From: Palsa-1392 sp963819975
Lineage (GTDB): Bacteria; Verrucomicrobiota; Verrucomicrobiia; Chthoniobacterales; UBA10450
Assembly (NCBI GenBank): GCA_963819975.1
Contig: CAWFYE010000009.1
Span: 186,001 to 250,000, forward strand
DNA length: 64,000 nucleotides
Direction: 5' to 3'
The position numbers and the translations under genes are program-made. Positions 1 to 8,373 of the stretch are shown here, in pieces. How positions within the stretch are numbered: the stretch's first letter is position 1; each line of letters opens with the position of its first letter. Below the pieces are notes generated by a model. The model saw only the letters and a list, made by a program, of their open reading frames with translations. It searched no databases and had not been told where the DNA came from.

Positions 1-1
1 A

Positions 2-1537
2 ACGAAGAAGGAAAAAGGCCGTTTCGTTCGTGACGCCTTGTGGAAGAAGAGCCAGGCCACGCAAGGGCCGATCCTGAAGTGGCTCGACGCCCGCCATCTC
101 GAGTATCGCTCATTTTACATCGTCAACGCGATCCTGGTGAAGGGCCGCTACGATGATGCGATGGCGCTGGCTTTGCGCGGCGATATCTCCCGGGTTGAGG
201 GTAACCCGCAGGTTCGAAGTATTCCTGAACCCGATGCCGCCATTCCCGCTCCCGATCGGGCCGATGCTCCGGCCACGGTGGAGCCGGGTATCGCTTACAC
301 AATGGCCCCGTCCGTCTGGGCGGAAGGTTTCCAAGGCCAGGGCATCGTAGTGGGTGGCGCCGATACAGGCATCCGCTGGACGCATAACGCGCTCAAGTCG
401 CATTATCGCGGCTGGGACGGCTCCACGGCAGATCATAATTACAACTGGCACGACAGCATCCACACCGGCGGAGGCGTGTGCGGGGCAGACACGTCGGCAC
501 CCTGCGACGACAGCGGCCACGGCACTCACACAATCGCAACGGCCGTTGGTGACGATAACGCCGGCAACCAAGTCGGCATGGCGCCGCAAGCACAGTTCAT
601 CGGTTGCCGCAATATGAATGTCGGCAACGGCACACCCGCGAGCTACACCGAATGCTTCGAGTGGTTTCTCGCCCCCTACCCGATCGGTGGCACTCCCGCC
701 GATGGCAACCCCGATAAGGCTCCCGATATCACGACCAACTCCTGGACTTGTCCGGCTTCGGAAGGTTGTTCGCCGACCACCCTGCAAGCCGGCGTCGAGG
801 CCCAGCGCGCTGCGGGAATCATGATGGTGGTTGCCGCCGCTAACTCCGGCCCGAGCTGCTCAACGATCTCGGATCCGCCCGCCCTTTACGACGCTGCCTA
901 CACGGTGGGCGCTCTGAACACGAGCACCGACACGATCGCTTCCTTCAGCAGCCGCGGCCCAGTCACCTCCGATGGCAGCATGCGCTTGAAGCCCGACATT
1001 AGCGCCCCGGGCACCAACACCCGCTCGGCCTATAACACCTCGGATACCTCCTATGCCTTCCTCAGCGGCACGTCGATGGCGACCCCACATATCGCCGGCG
1101 CGGTCGCCCTGCTCTGGTCGGCACATCCCGAGCTGCGCAACAACGACGACGCCAGCGAGACTGTGCTCAACAGCACCGCCGTCCATATCTTATCCAACGC
1201 TTGCGACGGCGGCTCTCCCACAACGCCGAACAATACTTTCGGCAACGGCCGGATCGACATCCTGGCCGCAGTCGACTCAGTCCAAGTCGACACGGTCACG
1301 ATTACCCGCACTCAATATAAGACTTCTCGCAGCCAGCTCACAGTGCAGGCGACCGATTCCAACTCGACCGCGACCTTGACGGTTTCCGTCACGAGCACGG
1401 GTCAGGTCCTCGGGACGATGAGAAATCAGGGCAACGGAACTTACCAGGCGAAGTTCAGCGGCATCGCAAATCCCGTAAACATCACCGTCACGAGCAGCCT
1501 GGGCGGCAGCGACACCGCGGAAGTCAGAGCCAGGTAA
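2..1537 (+). CDS. S8 family subtilisin-like serine protease, 5' end cut by window
   Basis: Secreted or surface endopeptidase of the subtilase (S8) family. The frame is open from base 2 with no convincing start, so the N-terminus and any signal peptide lie outside the window; the TTG at 38 is not a credible start. The first ~75 visible residues look like an I9-type propeptide, which normally folds and inhibits the enzyme. The catalytic triad is complete: Asp in VVGGADTG (codon at 362), His in DSGHGTH (codon 518) and Ser in SGTSMATPH (codon 1073). The oxyanion Asn sits in VVAAANSG. After the catalytic domain comes a ~100-residue Thr/Ser-rich beta-sandwich-like tail without cysteines. A hairpin follows the stop. 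Family assignment is secure; substrate unknown. Confidence 0.93.
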   Translation, partial: TKKEKGRFVRDALWKKSQATQGPILKWLDARHLEYRSFYIVNAILVKGRYDDAMALALRGDISRVEGNPQVRSIPEPDAAIPAPDRADAPATVEPGIAYTMAPSVWAEGFQGQGIVVGGADTGIRWTHNALKSHYRGWDGSTADHNYNWHDSIHTGGGVCGADTSAPCDDSGHGTHTIATAVGDDNAGNQVGMAPQAQFIGCRNMNVGNGTPASYTECFEWFLAPYPIGGTPADGNPDKAPDITTNSWTCPASEGCSPTTLQAGVEAQRAAGIMMVVAAANSGPSCSTISDPPALYDAAYTVGALNTSTDTIASFSSRGPVTSDGSMRLKPDISAPGTNTRSAYNTSDTSYAFLSGTSMATPHIAGAVALLWSAHPELRNNDDASETVLNSTAVHILSNACDGGSPTTPNNTFGNGRIDILAAVDSVQVDTVTITRTQYKTSRSQLTVQATDSNSTATLTVSVTSTGQVLGTMRNQGNGTYQAKFSGIANPVNITVTSSLGGSDTAEVRAR

Positions 1538-1590
1538 GCACCGCCTTCCGATCGAAGAATCTGGGTAACGTCCGTTTACCCGCTTGGGTG

Positions 1591-1620
1591 GGCCGCTTTC
1601 TCTTTTTGGAGGAAGCGGCC
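1591..1620 (+). terminator. Hairpin downstream of the S8 protease, candidate terminator
   Basis: GGCCGCTT (1591-1598) pairs perfectly with AAGCGGCC (1613-1620) around a 14-base loop, 54 bases after the protease stop. The T-run after the stem is very short, so intrinsic termination is only probable. Confidence 0.45.
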
Positions 1621-1736
1621 TTCATCCTTGCAGGAGTTGCGCCCTAACGAAGCCCGGCGGCGAGTCAGTGACGGCTGCCGCTCTTGAAAGCTGGCTCGAC
1701 CCAATGAAATCAGGCTCTGCCTCGAACGGTCGAGCA

Positions 1737-2046
1737 CTTCCTTGCAAGATTCAAGCCTGGACCCCGCCGATCTTTCTCAGACGACCACGAGCATGCACGA
1801 CGTCTGGTCGCGAGCGAGTTGGCTCGGTCTGGCTGGACGGCGAAGGAACTGGCAACGGAACGCAAGGACACATCGTCAAAATGGCCATCCGCTTCCTTGC
1901 AAGATTCAAGCGCTGGACCCCGCCGATCTTTCTCAGACGGACCACGAGCATGCACGACGTCTGGTCGCGAGCGAGTTGGCTCGGTCTGGCTGGACGGCGA
2001 AGCAACTGGCCACGGAACGCAAGGAGCACACCGTCAAAATGGCCAT
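1737..2046 (+). repeat. Two tandem direct repeats of ~155 bp
   Basis: The block starting CTTCCTTGCAAGATTCAAG at 1737 is repeated at 1892 with an offset of 155 bases and only scattered differences, among them single-base indels that shift the frame between copies. Each unit encodes, in one frame, a DHEHARRLVASELARSGWTA-like segment that resembles the linker region near the C-terminus of REP-associated Y1 transposases. The array appears to be a local tandem duplication inside a transposase relic. Confidence 0.8.
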
Positions 2047-2165
2047 CGCCCAACGGCTGCAAGAGGAAACGACGATGTCCTTGAAGTGACATGATCGTTG
2101 CCGAACTGCACTTGGGAATCTGGACACACTTGAATCGACTACCGCACAATGATGCTTTACTTAGG
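1740..2165 (+). pseudogene. Degraded C-terminal tail of a REP-associated (Y1) transposase
   Basis: The second 155-bp unit reads into LARSGWTAKQLATERK, then AQRLQEETTMSLK. After a stop and frame change it reads IVAELHLGIWTHLNRL. This matches the usual end of this transposase family as I know it: ELGW..., ETTM(T/S)LKWIA, RLxMGTWTHLNRLL. The Y1 catalytic core is not visible. With the secreted genes on either side, this accounts for most of the 750-base gap between them. Identification rests on family memory and on similar tails at 15.1 and 20.9 kb. Confidence 0.6.
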
Positions 2166-2287
2166 ACTGGCCCCACAGGGCTGATTATCAACTCTTCCTA
2201 CTCGTCGGCTTCAGCTTCGCCAAGGCTTCGACCGAAAACAGCGTTTGCTCGAAACACCGTTCCGGAGCAGAATCGCCCAACGTAATC

Positions 2288-3982
2288 GTGATAAAGAGAC
2301 TTTCCTCGATCGATCGCGCAGCATCCAAGAGGCGACACTTGCTCGGTCTCACCGTCAGCCTCCTTCTGACGACTGCTACGTTCGCCATTCAGGTCAAAGC
2401 GGCGTCCGAAAAGAACGCGGAGGGTGAGTCAAAGACAACGCCCAGCCCGACTCCCGACTTTAAGCCCGAATCCACCGGCAGCACGGGCAACGTAACCGTC
2501 GAAGGCGGCCGGGTCGATTATCAAGCTGTCGCCGGCACCTTGGTCGTTCATCCAAAAGGCTGGGATGACGCGGCCTTGCCTGGAGACCGGGAAAGCGAGG
2601 GAAACAAGGAGAGCGAAAACGACCACGAAAAGAATCCGACGGCTGAAGCCTCGATGTTTTACGTGGCCTATACCAAGCAGAAGGTTGAAGCGGACAAACG
2701 GCCCATTACGTTTTTGTTCAACGGCGGGCCCGGCTCTTCGACGGTCTGGCTGCACATGGGCGCGTTTGGACCCCGGCGGGTGATCACCGCGGACGACGCG
2801 CATACCCCGGCCGCGCCCTATCAAATTGTTAATAACGACTACAGCCTGCTGGACGCCACTGATCTGGTGTTTGTGGACGCTCCCGGCACAGGCTTCAGTC
2901 GTATCGCCGGGAAGGATAAGGAAAAAAGCTTTTACGGCGTGGACCCGGACGCGCACGCGTTCGCGGAATTCATCGTGACGTATCTGAGCAAGTATGGTCG
3001 CTGGAACTCGCCCAAGTACCTCTTCGGTGAAAGCTACGGCACGCCTCGCGCCGCTGTGCTGGTAAACCTGCTCGAAAACGAATACAGCCTCGACTTGAAC
3101 GGCGTCATCATGCTCTCGCAGATCCTGAACTTCGACCTGAGCGTGGATGAACCGGAAAACAATCCCGGAATCGAGGCGCCCTACGTCGTGGCACTGCCGA
3201 CTTACGCGGCCACCGCCTGGTATCATCACAAGTTGCCCGGCCCGAATTCTCCCGCCACGCTCGAATCTTTCCTTAAGGAAGTGGAGGAGTTCGCCATAAA
3301 AGACTATGCGAACGCCTTGGCGCAAGGAGCGACGCTTCCGAAAGCCGAGCGCCAGGCTATCGCCGAAAAACTACACGCTTACACCGGCCTTCCTGTCAGC
3401 TATATTCTGAAGGCCAACTTGCGCATCGACGGCGGCGAGTTCGCGAAGAACCTCCAGGACGATTCCGACACCACCACCGGCCGGCTCGACACCCGCTTCT
3501 CGGGCCCCACCATGGACCCGCTGAGCAAGGAGGCCGAATACGATCCGCAATCCGCCGCTATCAGCTCCGCCTATGTGTCCGCCTTCAACGATTACGTGAG
3601 AAAGACGTTGCACTATGGGGCTGACAAAAAATTTCTGCCCGAAATTGAGTTGTGGAAGACTTGGAACTTCCAGCACCAGCCGCCGGGCGCACACCGGCCG
3701 CTGCAACAGGCGACCAACACCATGCCGGACCTGGCCAGCGCCATGAAATACAATCCGGATCTGCGAATTCTTCTCGCCGGCGGCTATTTCGATTTGGCTA
3801 CGCCGTTTTATGAAGGCTGGTATGAAATGCATCACCTGCCTATTCCGCCCCAGCTTCAGGACCACATTGAATATCACTACTATCAGTCTGGCCACATGGT
3901 CTACGCCCACCAGGAGTCGCTCAAAGCACTCCACGACGACGCGGCGGCGTTCATCCACTCGACCGATCACCTGGGCAAGTAA
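2288..3982 (+). CDS. Secreted serine carboxypeptidase, peptidase S10 family
   Basis: Exported carboxypeptidase of 564 residues that would trim C-terminal residues from peptides outside the cytoplasm. A GTG start gives a basic N-terminus and a hydrophobic segment ending near AIQVKA, consistent with a Sec signal peptide. Family hallmarks occur in order: FLFNGGPGSS substrate/oxyanion motif, DLVFVDAPGTGFS, nucleophile Ser249 in GESYG, Asp502 in GGYFDLATP and His536 in SGHMVY. All three catalytic residues are present and the length suits bacterial S10 enzymes. It lies between an S8 protease and transposase debris and is apparently monocistronic. Family assignment is strong; the physiological substrate cannot be read from the sequence. 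Confidence 0.93.
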   Translation: MIKRLSSIDRAASKRRHLLGLTVSLLLTTATFAIQVKAASEKNAEGESKTTPSPTPDFKPESTGSTGNVTVEGGRVDYQAVAGTLVVHPKGWDDAALPGDRESEGNKESENDHEKNPTAEASMFYVAYTKQKVEADKRPITFLFNGGPGSSTVWLHMGAFGPRRVITADDAHTPAAPYQIVNNDYSLLDATDLVFVDAPGTGFSRIAGKDKEKSFYGVDPDAHAFAEFIVTYLSKYGRWNSPKYLFGESYGTPRAAVLVNLLENEYSLDLNGVIMLSQILNFDLSVDEPENNPGIEAPYVVALPTYAATAWYHHKLPGPNSPATLESFLKEVEEFAIKDYANALAQGATLPKAERQAIAEKLHAYTGLPVSYILKANLRIDGGEFAKNLQDDSDTTTGRLDTRFSGPTMDPLSKEAEYDPQSAAISSAYVSAFNDYVRKTLHYGADKKFLPEIELWKTWNFQHQPPGAHRPLQQATNTMPDLASAMKYNPDLRILLAGGYFDLATPFYEGWYEMHHLPIPPQLQDHIEYHYYQSGHMVYAHQESLKALHDDAAAFIHSTDHLGK

Positions 3983-4054
3983 TCTCCCGGCGATCGCCCG
4001 CCTCTGCCAAGCTACGGCGCGAAAGGCAGCACGGTGATCCACCCGGACGCAGCA

Positions 4055-4081
4055 TTCGGAGTCAGCGTGCAAATCTTGACA
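4055..4081. repeat. REP-like 27-nt element, copy A
   Basis: The sequence TTCGGAGTCAGCGTG followed by CAAATCTTGACA recurs at 8093-8119 with two differences. This copy lies 8 bases beyond the 3' end of the transposase relic; the other lies at the junction of a duplicated korB fragment. The association suggests it is an end or target motif of the REP-associated transposase. Confidence 0.6.
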
Positions 4082-4089
4082 TAACCCAA

Positions 4090-4862
4090 TCAGCCCGCCC
4101 CGCGCATCGCCCCAACCACAAACGATCCGAGCCTGCGGGGCACCTTGCCACGATGACCTTCCGCGCGCCGCAAGAGCTGGCTCACATTCGCCGCGCTTCG
4201 CATCTTCAGCCTCTCGGCCAGCCACTCTTGGGAAACGGTCGTCTGTTTCCATAAGAGCGCCGCCAGAGCCACCTTTCGCGGATCGCTCCCCTTTAGTCGC
4301 GAGAGATCGGCCCGATCCAATCCCGCCGCTGCCAATCCTTCGCGCAGCCACTGCTCCGCTTGCTTCAGACCATGCGTCTGCCGGACCGCACTCGAGCGGT
4401 AGGCCCGCGACTTCGTCCGCTTGATCGCGCCCTCGGCCAGTTTCAGCATTCGTTCTCCAAACCGCTGGCTCCCCCAATACCACCCGCGCCGCAAATGGCT
4501 GCAACGTGCGTCCATCTCTTCTGGCAATGGAACCGTCCCGCACCGCTTCCCCGCCTCCTCGACCGCTCGCCGCTCCAGGCGCTCGACCATCCGGCGTCGC
4601 CCGGCCGCAGTATCCGCCAATCCAAACACCGCCAACCCCTCCGCTGCCGCCAGCCACTCCGGTCGCCGACTCGGCGGCACCGCGTAGCCCGTGCTCAGGC
4701 TGCTCCATGGATAATCCAAAACGCTCTCTCGCTTTTTCACCCGGACGAGCCCCGCGCGCACCGGATTGAGATGGATATAATCCAGCAGCGTCTCGTAATA
4801 GAAGGGCGCTCGCCCCTCCACGGCCACCGCCTTGTAACGGTCTCCAAATACTCGGCCCCAGG
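4090..4862 (-). pseudogene. REP-associated tyrosine transposase, 5'-truncated
   Basis: The frame carries the C-terminal two thirds of a Y1/IS200-like REP-associated transposase. It begins with GRVFGDRYKAVAVEG and YIHLNPVRAGLV, continues with the typical Trp/Arg-rich middle, and ends with a helical segment of the ADLSRLKGSDPRKVALA type and LAERLKMRSAANVSQLL. The N-terminal ~100 residues, which should hold the HUH metal motif, are not recognisable upstream in any frame, so the protein cannot be an active nuclease. The relic abuts the 3' end of the cyclase gene at 4971. A 27-nt REP-like sequence follows its 3' end. Confidence 0.75.
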
Positions 4863-4970
4863 CCCGGTGCCGCCGACCCTTGCTGTTTTGCCCAGAGGAA
4901 ATCCGACCGCAAGTAGCCATTATCACGCACGACGGCTTCATTTTCAAACCAGCGCGGCATCGGTCCGGCG

Positions 4971-7268
4971 CTACAAATCCGCCAGCCACAACTCGCTTTT
5001 GCTCTGCGCGAATTTTACCCAGACAATCCTCTCCTGGGAGACGGCGAAAAAGTCGTTGAGCCAACTGATCGGCCGCAAATCGGCCACCTTCTTCGCATCG
5101 TTGCCATGGCGGGAAACCGCCCACGCGTCCTGGCCGGCGAAATCGGGGTGAGCCGCGTAAAAGAGATGCGAATCGTCGTCAGACCACTCCGCTCCATAGC
5201 CGTCGGCAATTTTTTCGCACGCGTTGCCCTCGGCCGCACAAACGTGAATCTCGGCGCGCTGCCATTGCCCTCCCGGGATCACGGTTCCCGCGATAAAATT
5301 TCCGTCATGCGACCAGCGGCAATTCCACAGGGGCAAGGTGAACGCCGTTTCCTTTCCGCTCGCGATGTCCCGCATCATCGTGGCGGCCGGTCGGCCGTGA
5401 TCCATGCGCGTATAGACGATGCGCTTCCCCGCTGGATCGACGCGCGCGTGGTTCTGCGCTCCCCATTCCCATCCGGACACTACTTCGAAGCTTTTGCCGC
5501 CGATGGCGGGAATCCTGCGAAAGGAAATGGTCGGCCGAGTCTGATAAAAGTAGATCGTCTGCCCATCGGCTGACCACTGTGGACTAATGTTCTGCTCGTC
5601 CTCCCCTTCAGTGACCTGGGCCAGGTTCTTGCCGTCCACGCCCATGGTGAAGAGATGAAGGTCGCCCGTCGCCGTCACGCTAAAGAATGCCACCTGGCGC
5701 CCATCCGGTGAGAACGAGGGATTGAGCATCTCGAGCCGGCCTTCCTTTATCGCCCGCGACTCACCGGTGTTGGCGTCGGTCAGCATCAAGGCGTGGTCCT
5801 TGCGCGTGTTGCTGTAGATCAACTTGCTGCCGTCGCGTGCGATCGCCGGCTCGCTGTCCTCGCCAGCCCCTCGCAAGACAGGCTCGGGCTCGCCGCCGTC
5901 GCGCGCGATCCGCCAGAGGGTCAGACTCCCCGCGCGCTGCGAGGGGAAAACCAGTTGTTTCCCATCGGGCATCCAAACCGGCGCTCCGCCGAATATCACG
6001 TCGAAAGTGAGACGCCGCGCTTCTCCGCCGATAGCCGGAATCACCCAATAGTCGCCCATCGGACCCTGTTCACCTTGAAAGAAGGCGATCAAGGAACCAT
6101 CCGGCGAAAACGCAGGCATCCGGTCGGCCAGCAACAAATCCGTGGGCGGAATTCCTTCCACCCGCCGCTGGTCGCTGCCGTCGCTCTTTGCGGTCCACAC
6201 TTCATAGCGGCGCTCGAAGACCAGTCTGCCGCCGTCCCAACTCCAGTTCGCGTTGCGGCCCCCTTCGATAACTTTGCGCGGAGCCCCACCCTTCGCTGAA
6301 ATGGAAAAAATACTCGGCCCGTCGCGCGCGTAACGCGTGAAAATAATTTCATCCCCCAGCGGCGACCAACTTGGACGTCCGACCCGTTCCTCGCCCGAAG
6401 TGAGTTGGCTCGATTCGCCCCCCAGCAGGTCTCGAACCCAAATTTGCGTCGAGCCATCAATCTGGTTGAGGAACGCGATCCGCTTGCCGTCGGGGGAGAA
6501 ACTGGCCTGAGTATGAGAACCGGAGAAGGTCGAAACCAGGCGCTGCTGCGTTTGCAAAATGGCCACAGAAGACCCTGGCCGCCATCTCTTCCCGAAATTG
6601 GTAAAATAGAGAGCAGCGAGAGTCGCGACGAGAATGACGGCCAGCGCCCAGGCCATTCGCGCTGGCGTGATCCAAGGCGACCGTCTTGGCGGCTTGAATT
6701 TTTCCGGGAGCACCGGATTGCCCAGCTCATCGGTGTAGAGATTAACGACCTGCAAACGGACGCCGTGTTTCACTTCGATTCCGCCCAGCTCGTGCAGGTG
6801 CGGTTGCCATTGGCCGTATTGCGCCAGGTCTTCGGCGATGCGTTTCGAGAGCAAAATGTGCCCGGCGTCGCCGCAATCCATCACCCGCTGGGCGATGTTG
6901 ATTCCGGCTCCGGCCACATTCGCGCGCTCGTTCACATCGACCACGCCACTGACAGGGCCGCTGTGCACCCCCATGCGCAATTGCAGCTCGGGATGCGCGA
7001 TATCCGCACGCGCGATCTCCAGCGCGCATTTCACCGGCTCTTCCGGGCTTCCGTAAAAAACCAGCGCCATCCCGTCGCCCGTCGGGATTTTTATGAAACG
7101 TCCGCTCGCTTCCGCTTTTTTAGCCTGTTCCGTAGCGCGAACGATCTGGTTGAGCCTCTCGAGCAACGAATGCTGCTCGTTAATCAGCAGCGTCGAGTAG
7201 CCGACAATGTCGAGGAAGAGGACATGCGCCAGCTCTAGCTCAATTTCTTTTTTAACTTCGACAGACAT
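4971..7268 (-). CDS. Adenylate/guanylate cyclase-domain protein with TM helix and TolB-like propeller
   Basis: Predicted membrane-anchored class III nucleotidyl cyclase joined to an extracytoplasmic beta-propeller. The ATG at 7268 (MSVEVKKEIELELAHVL) suits the family better than the upstream GTG at 7289. Residues ~15-165 form the cyclase domain, with metal-binding Asp in FLDIVGYS and in TGDGMALVF and the Asn/Arg pair in GINIAQRVM. One transmembrane helix (MAWALAVILVATLAALYFTN) follows. The remaining ~520 residues are about eleven PD40/WD40-like blades of the FSPDGKRIAF type. Similar fusions are frequent in Acidobacteria and Verrucomicrobia, usually without a known ligand. No partner gene is adjacent: transposase debris follows. 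Cyclic nucleotide production is likely but untested. Confidence 0.88.
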   Translation of the reverse strand: MSVEVKKEIELELAHVLFLDIVGYSTLLINEQHSLLERLNQIVRATEQAKKAEASGRFIKIPTGDGMALVFYGSPEEPVKCALEIARADIAHPELQLRMGVHSGPVSGVVDVNERANVAGAGINIAQRVMDCGDAGHILLSKRIAEDLAQYGQWQPHLHELGGIEVKHGVRLQVVNLYTDELGNPVLPEKFKPPRRSPWITPARMAWALAVILVATLAALYFTNFGKRWRPGSSVAILQTQQRLVSTFSGSHTQASFSPDGKRIAFLNQIDGSTQIWVRDLLGGESSQLTSGEERVGRPSWSPLGDEIIFTRYARDGPSIFSISAKGGAPRKVIEGGRNANWSWDGGRLVFERRYEVWTAKSDGSDQRRVEGIPPTDLLLADRMPAFSPDGSLIAFFQGEQGPMGDYWVIPAIGGEARRLTFDVIFGGAPVWMPDGKQLVFPSQRAGSLTLWRIARDGGEPEPVLRGAGEDSEPAIARDGSKLIYSNTRKDHALMLTDANTGESRAIKEGRLEMLNPSFSPDGRQVAFFSVTATGDLHLFTMGVDGKNLAQVTEGEDEQNISPQWSADGQTIYFYQTRPTISFRRIPAIGGKSFEVVSGWEWGAQNHARVDPAGKRIVYTRMDHGRPAATMMRDIASGKETAFTLPLWNCRWSHDGNFIAGTVIPGGQWQRAEIHVCAAEGNACEKIADGYGAEWSDDDSHLFYAAHPDFAGQDAWAVSRHGNDAKKVADLRPISWLNDFFAVSQERIVWVKFAQSKSELWLADL

Positions 7269-7461
7269 TGGCACTGCTCGCGACACCACTAAGTAAACGG
7301 TGCCGTGCGGGAGGTCGAGAAGAAGAATCGGGCCCCTTTCGGCGCAAAGCGCGGCGACGAGGCAGAATCACTTCGCGAGAGTCGGATGACGGGCCCCACG
7401 GTTTTCGAAGAGGAGGCCAATCCCCGAATTGCCCAGGCAGGGCAGCCGGTGGCGATCTTCC

Positions 7462-7496
7462 GGGGGTCAGATGGGGCCAGAGCTTACTATCGACAC
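7462..7496. repeat. Possible REP-like element
   Basis: GGGGGTCAG (7462-7470) followed by ...TATCGACAC shares the opening GGGGTCAG and a similar GACA-type ending with the 27-nt elements at 4055 and 8093. It lies just downstream of the truncated korB copy. The match is short, so this is tentative. The rest of 7269-7530 shows no gene I recognise. Confidence 0.3.
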
Positions 7497-7530
7497 AATT
7501 TTGACTCGTTTAGCGGTTTTTCAGTCAGCT

Positions 7531-8085
7531 TCACAGCAACTCGTTCACCAGCGCCTTCGCCTGGTCTGACGGTATGCCGAGGTGACGATAGCCAAGCGGG
7601 CCTTCGCCGGTGTGGAGGACGGGCTCCAGGTCTTCCAGCGCCGGCAGGCCGGTGCGGCGCCAGAAGAGGCCGATCGGGATCTCGTCGCCCCATTGGTAGC
7701 CGCAGTCGATCGCCGCGTGCAGGTCGGTCGGGTCGTGGCCCTGTTCCTCCAGCATCTTGATGCGCGGGTTAAACCACTGGTAGGTGTTGTCCTTGTTGTA
7801 GGTGACGCAGGGACTGAAGACGTCGACGAGCGCGAAGCCTTTGTGCTGGATCGCGCCCTTGATCATCTCGACCATGTGTTTCTGTTTGCCGCTGAAGGCG
7901 CGCGCCACGTAGGTCGCCCCCCCGACAATCGCCATTGGGATCGGGTTGATTGGGTTCTCGACGCTCCCGTAAGGCGTGCTCTTGGTCTTCATCCCTTTGA
8001 CGCTGGTGGGCGAGACCTGGCCGGTGGTGAGGCCGTAAATCTGGTTGTCCATCACGATGTAGGTGAGGTCGACGTTGCGCCGCAT
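7531..8085 (-). pseudogene. Truncated korB copy, C-terminal ~184 residues
   Basis: Nearly identical to the 3' part of the intact korB at 10176-10730: it starts at MRRNVDLTYIVMDNQ and runs without a stop to KALVNELL. The CPGCG iron-sulfur motif and the first TPP-binding loop are absent, so no oxidoreductase activity is possible. Homology to korB ends exactly at the GCGCCGCATG junction near 8086, after which a REP-like element (8093-8119) begins. Differences from the parent are scattered and the frame is intact, so the duplication looks fairly recent or is under gene conversion. A short protein might still be made from the ATG at 8085. Confidence 0.85.
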
Positions 8086-8092
8086 GGGGAAA

Positions 8093-8119
8093 TTCGGGGT
8101 CAGTGTGCAAATCTTGACA
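8093..8119. repeat. REP-like 27-nt element, copy B
   Basis: Matches copy A at 4055-4081 at 25 of 27 positions by eye (TTCGGGGTCAGTGTG then CAAATCTTGACA). It sits between the two truncated korB fragments, at the point where korB homology stops. Confidence 0.6.
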
Positions 8120-8158
8120 GAAGCGTACGGAAGTGGAGTTCGCGTTGTCGACTGTGAA

Positions 8159-8373
8159 TTAAAGCAACTCGGTCACCAGCGCTTTCGCCTGGTCTGCGGG
8201 GATGCCGGTTTTGCGGAAGGCGAGCGGGCCTTCGCCGGTGTGCAGGACGGGTTCGAGGTCTTCCAATGACGGCAGGTCGGTGCGGCACCAGAAGAGGCCG
8301 ATCGGGATTTCGTCGCCCCACTGGTAGCCGCGGTCGATCGCCGCGTGCAGGTCGGTCGGGTCGTGGCCCTGTT
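8159..8373 (-). pseudogene. Second, shorter korB 3'-end copy (last ~70 codons)
   Basis: Encodes QGHDPTDLHAAIDRGYQWGD through ALVTELL, matching the last ~70 codons of intact korB (10176-10387). Homology begins at GGCCCTG, directly against the hipT stop codon, so this copy and korB form a ~215-bp direct repeat flanking hipBST. It is more diverged from korB than the 7531-8085 copy (for example AFRKTG for GFRNLG). It has no start codon of its own. Confidence 0.85.

Noticed and set aside
3371..4960. Long open frame on the minus strand
   Set aside because: It is antisense to the well-supported S10 carboxypeptidase and out of frame with the transposase relic; composition is low-complexity Gly/Arg/Ala, typical of a GC-rich shadow.
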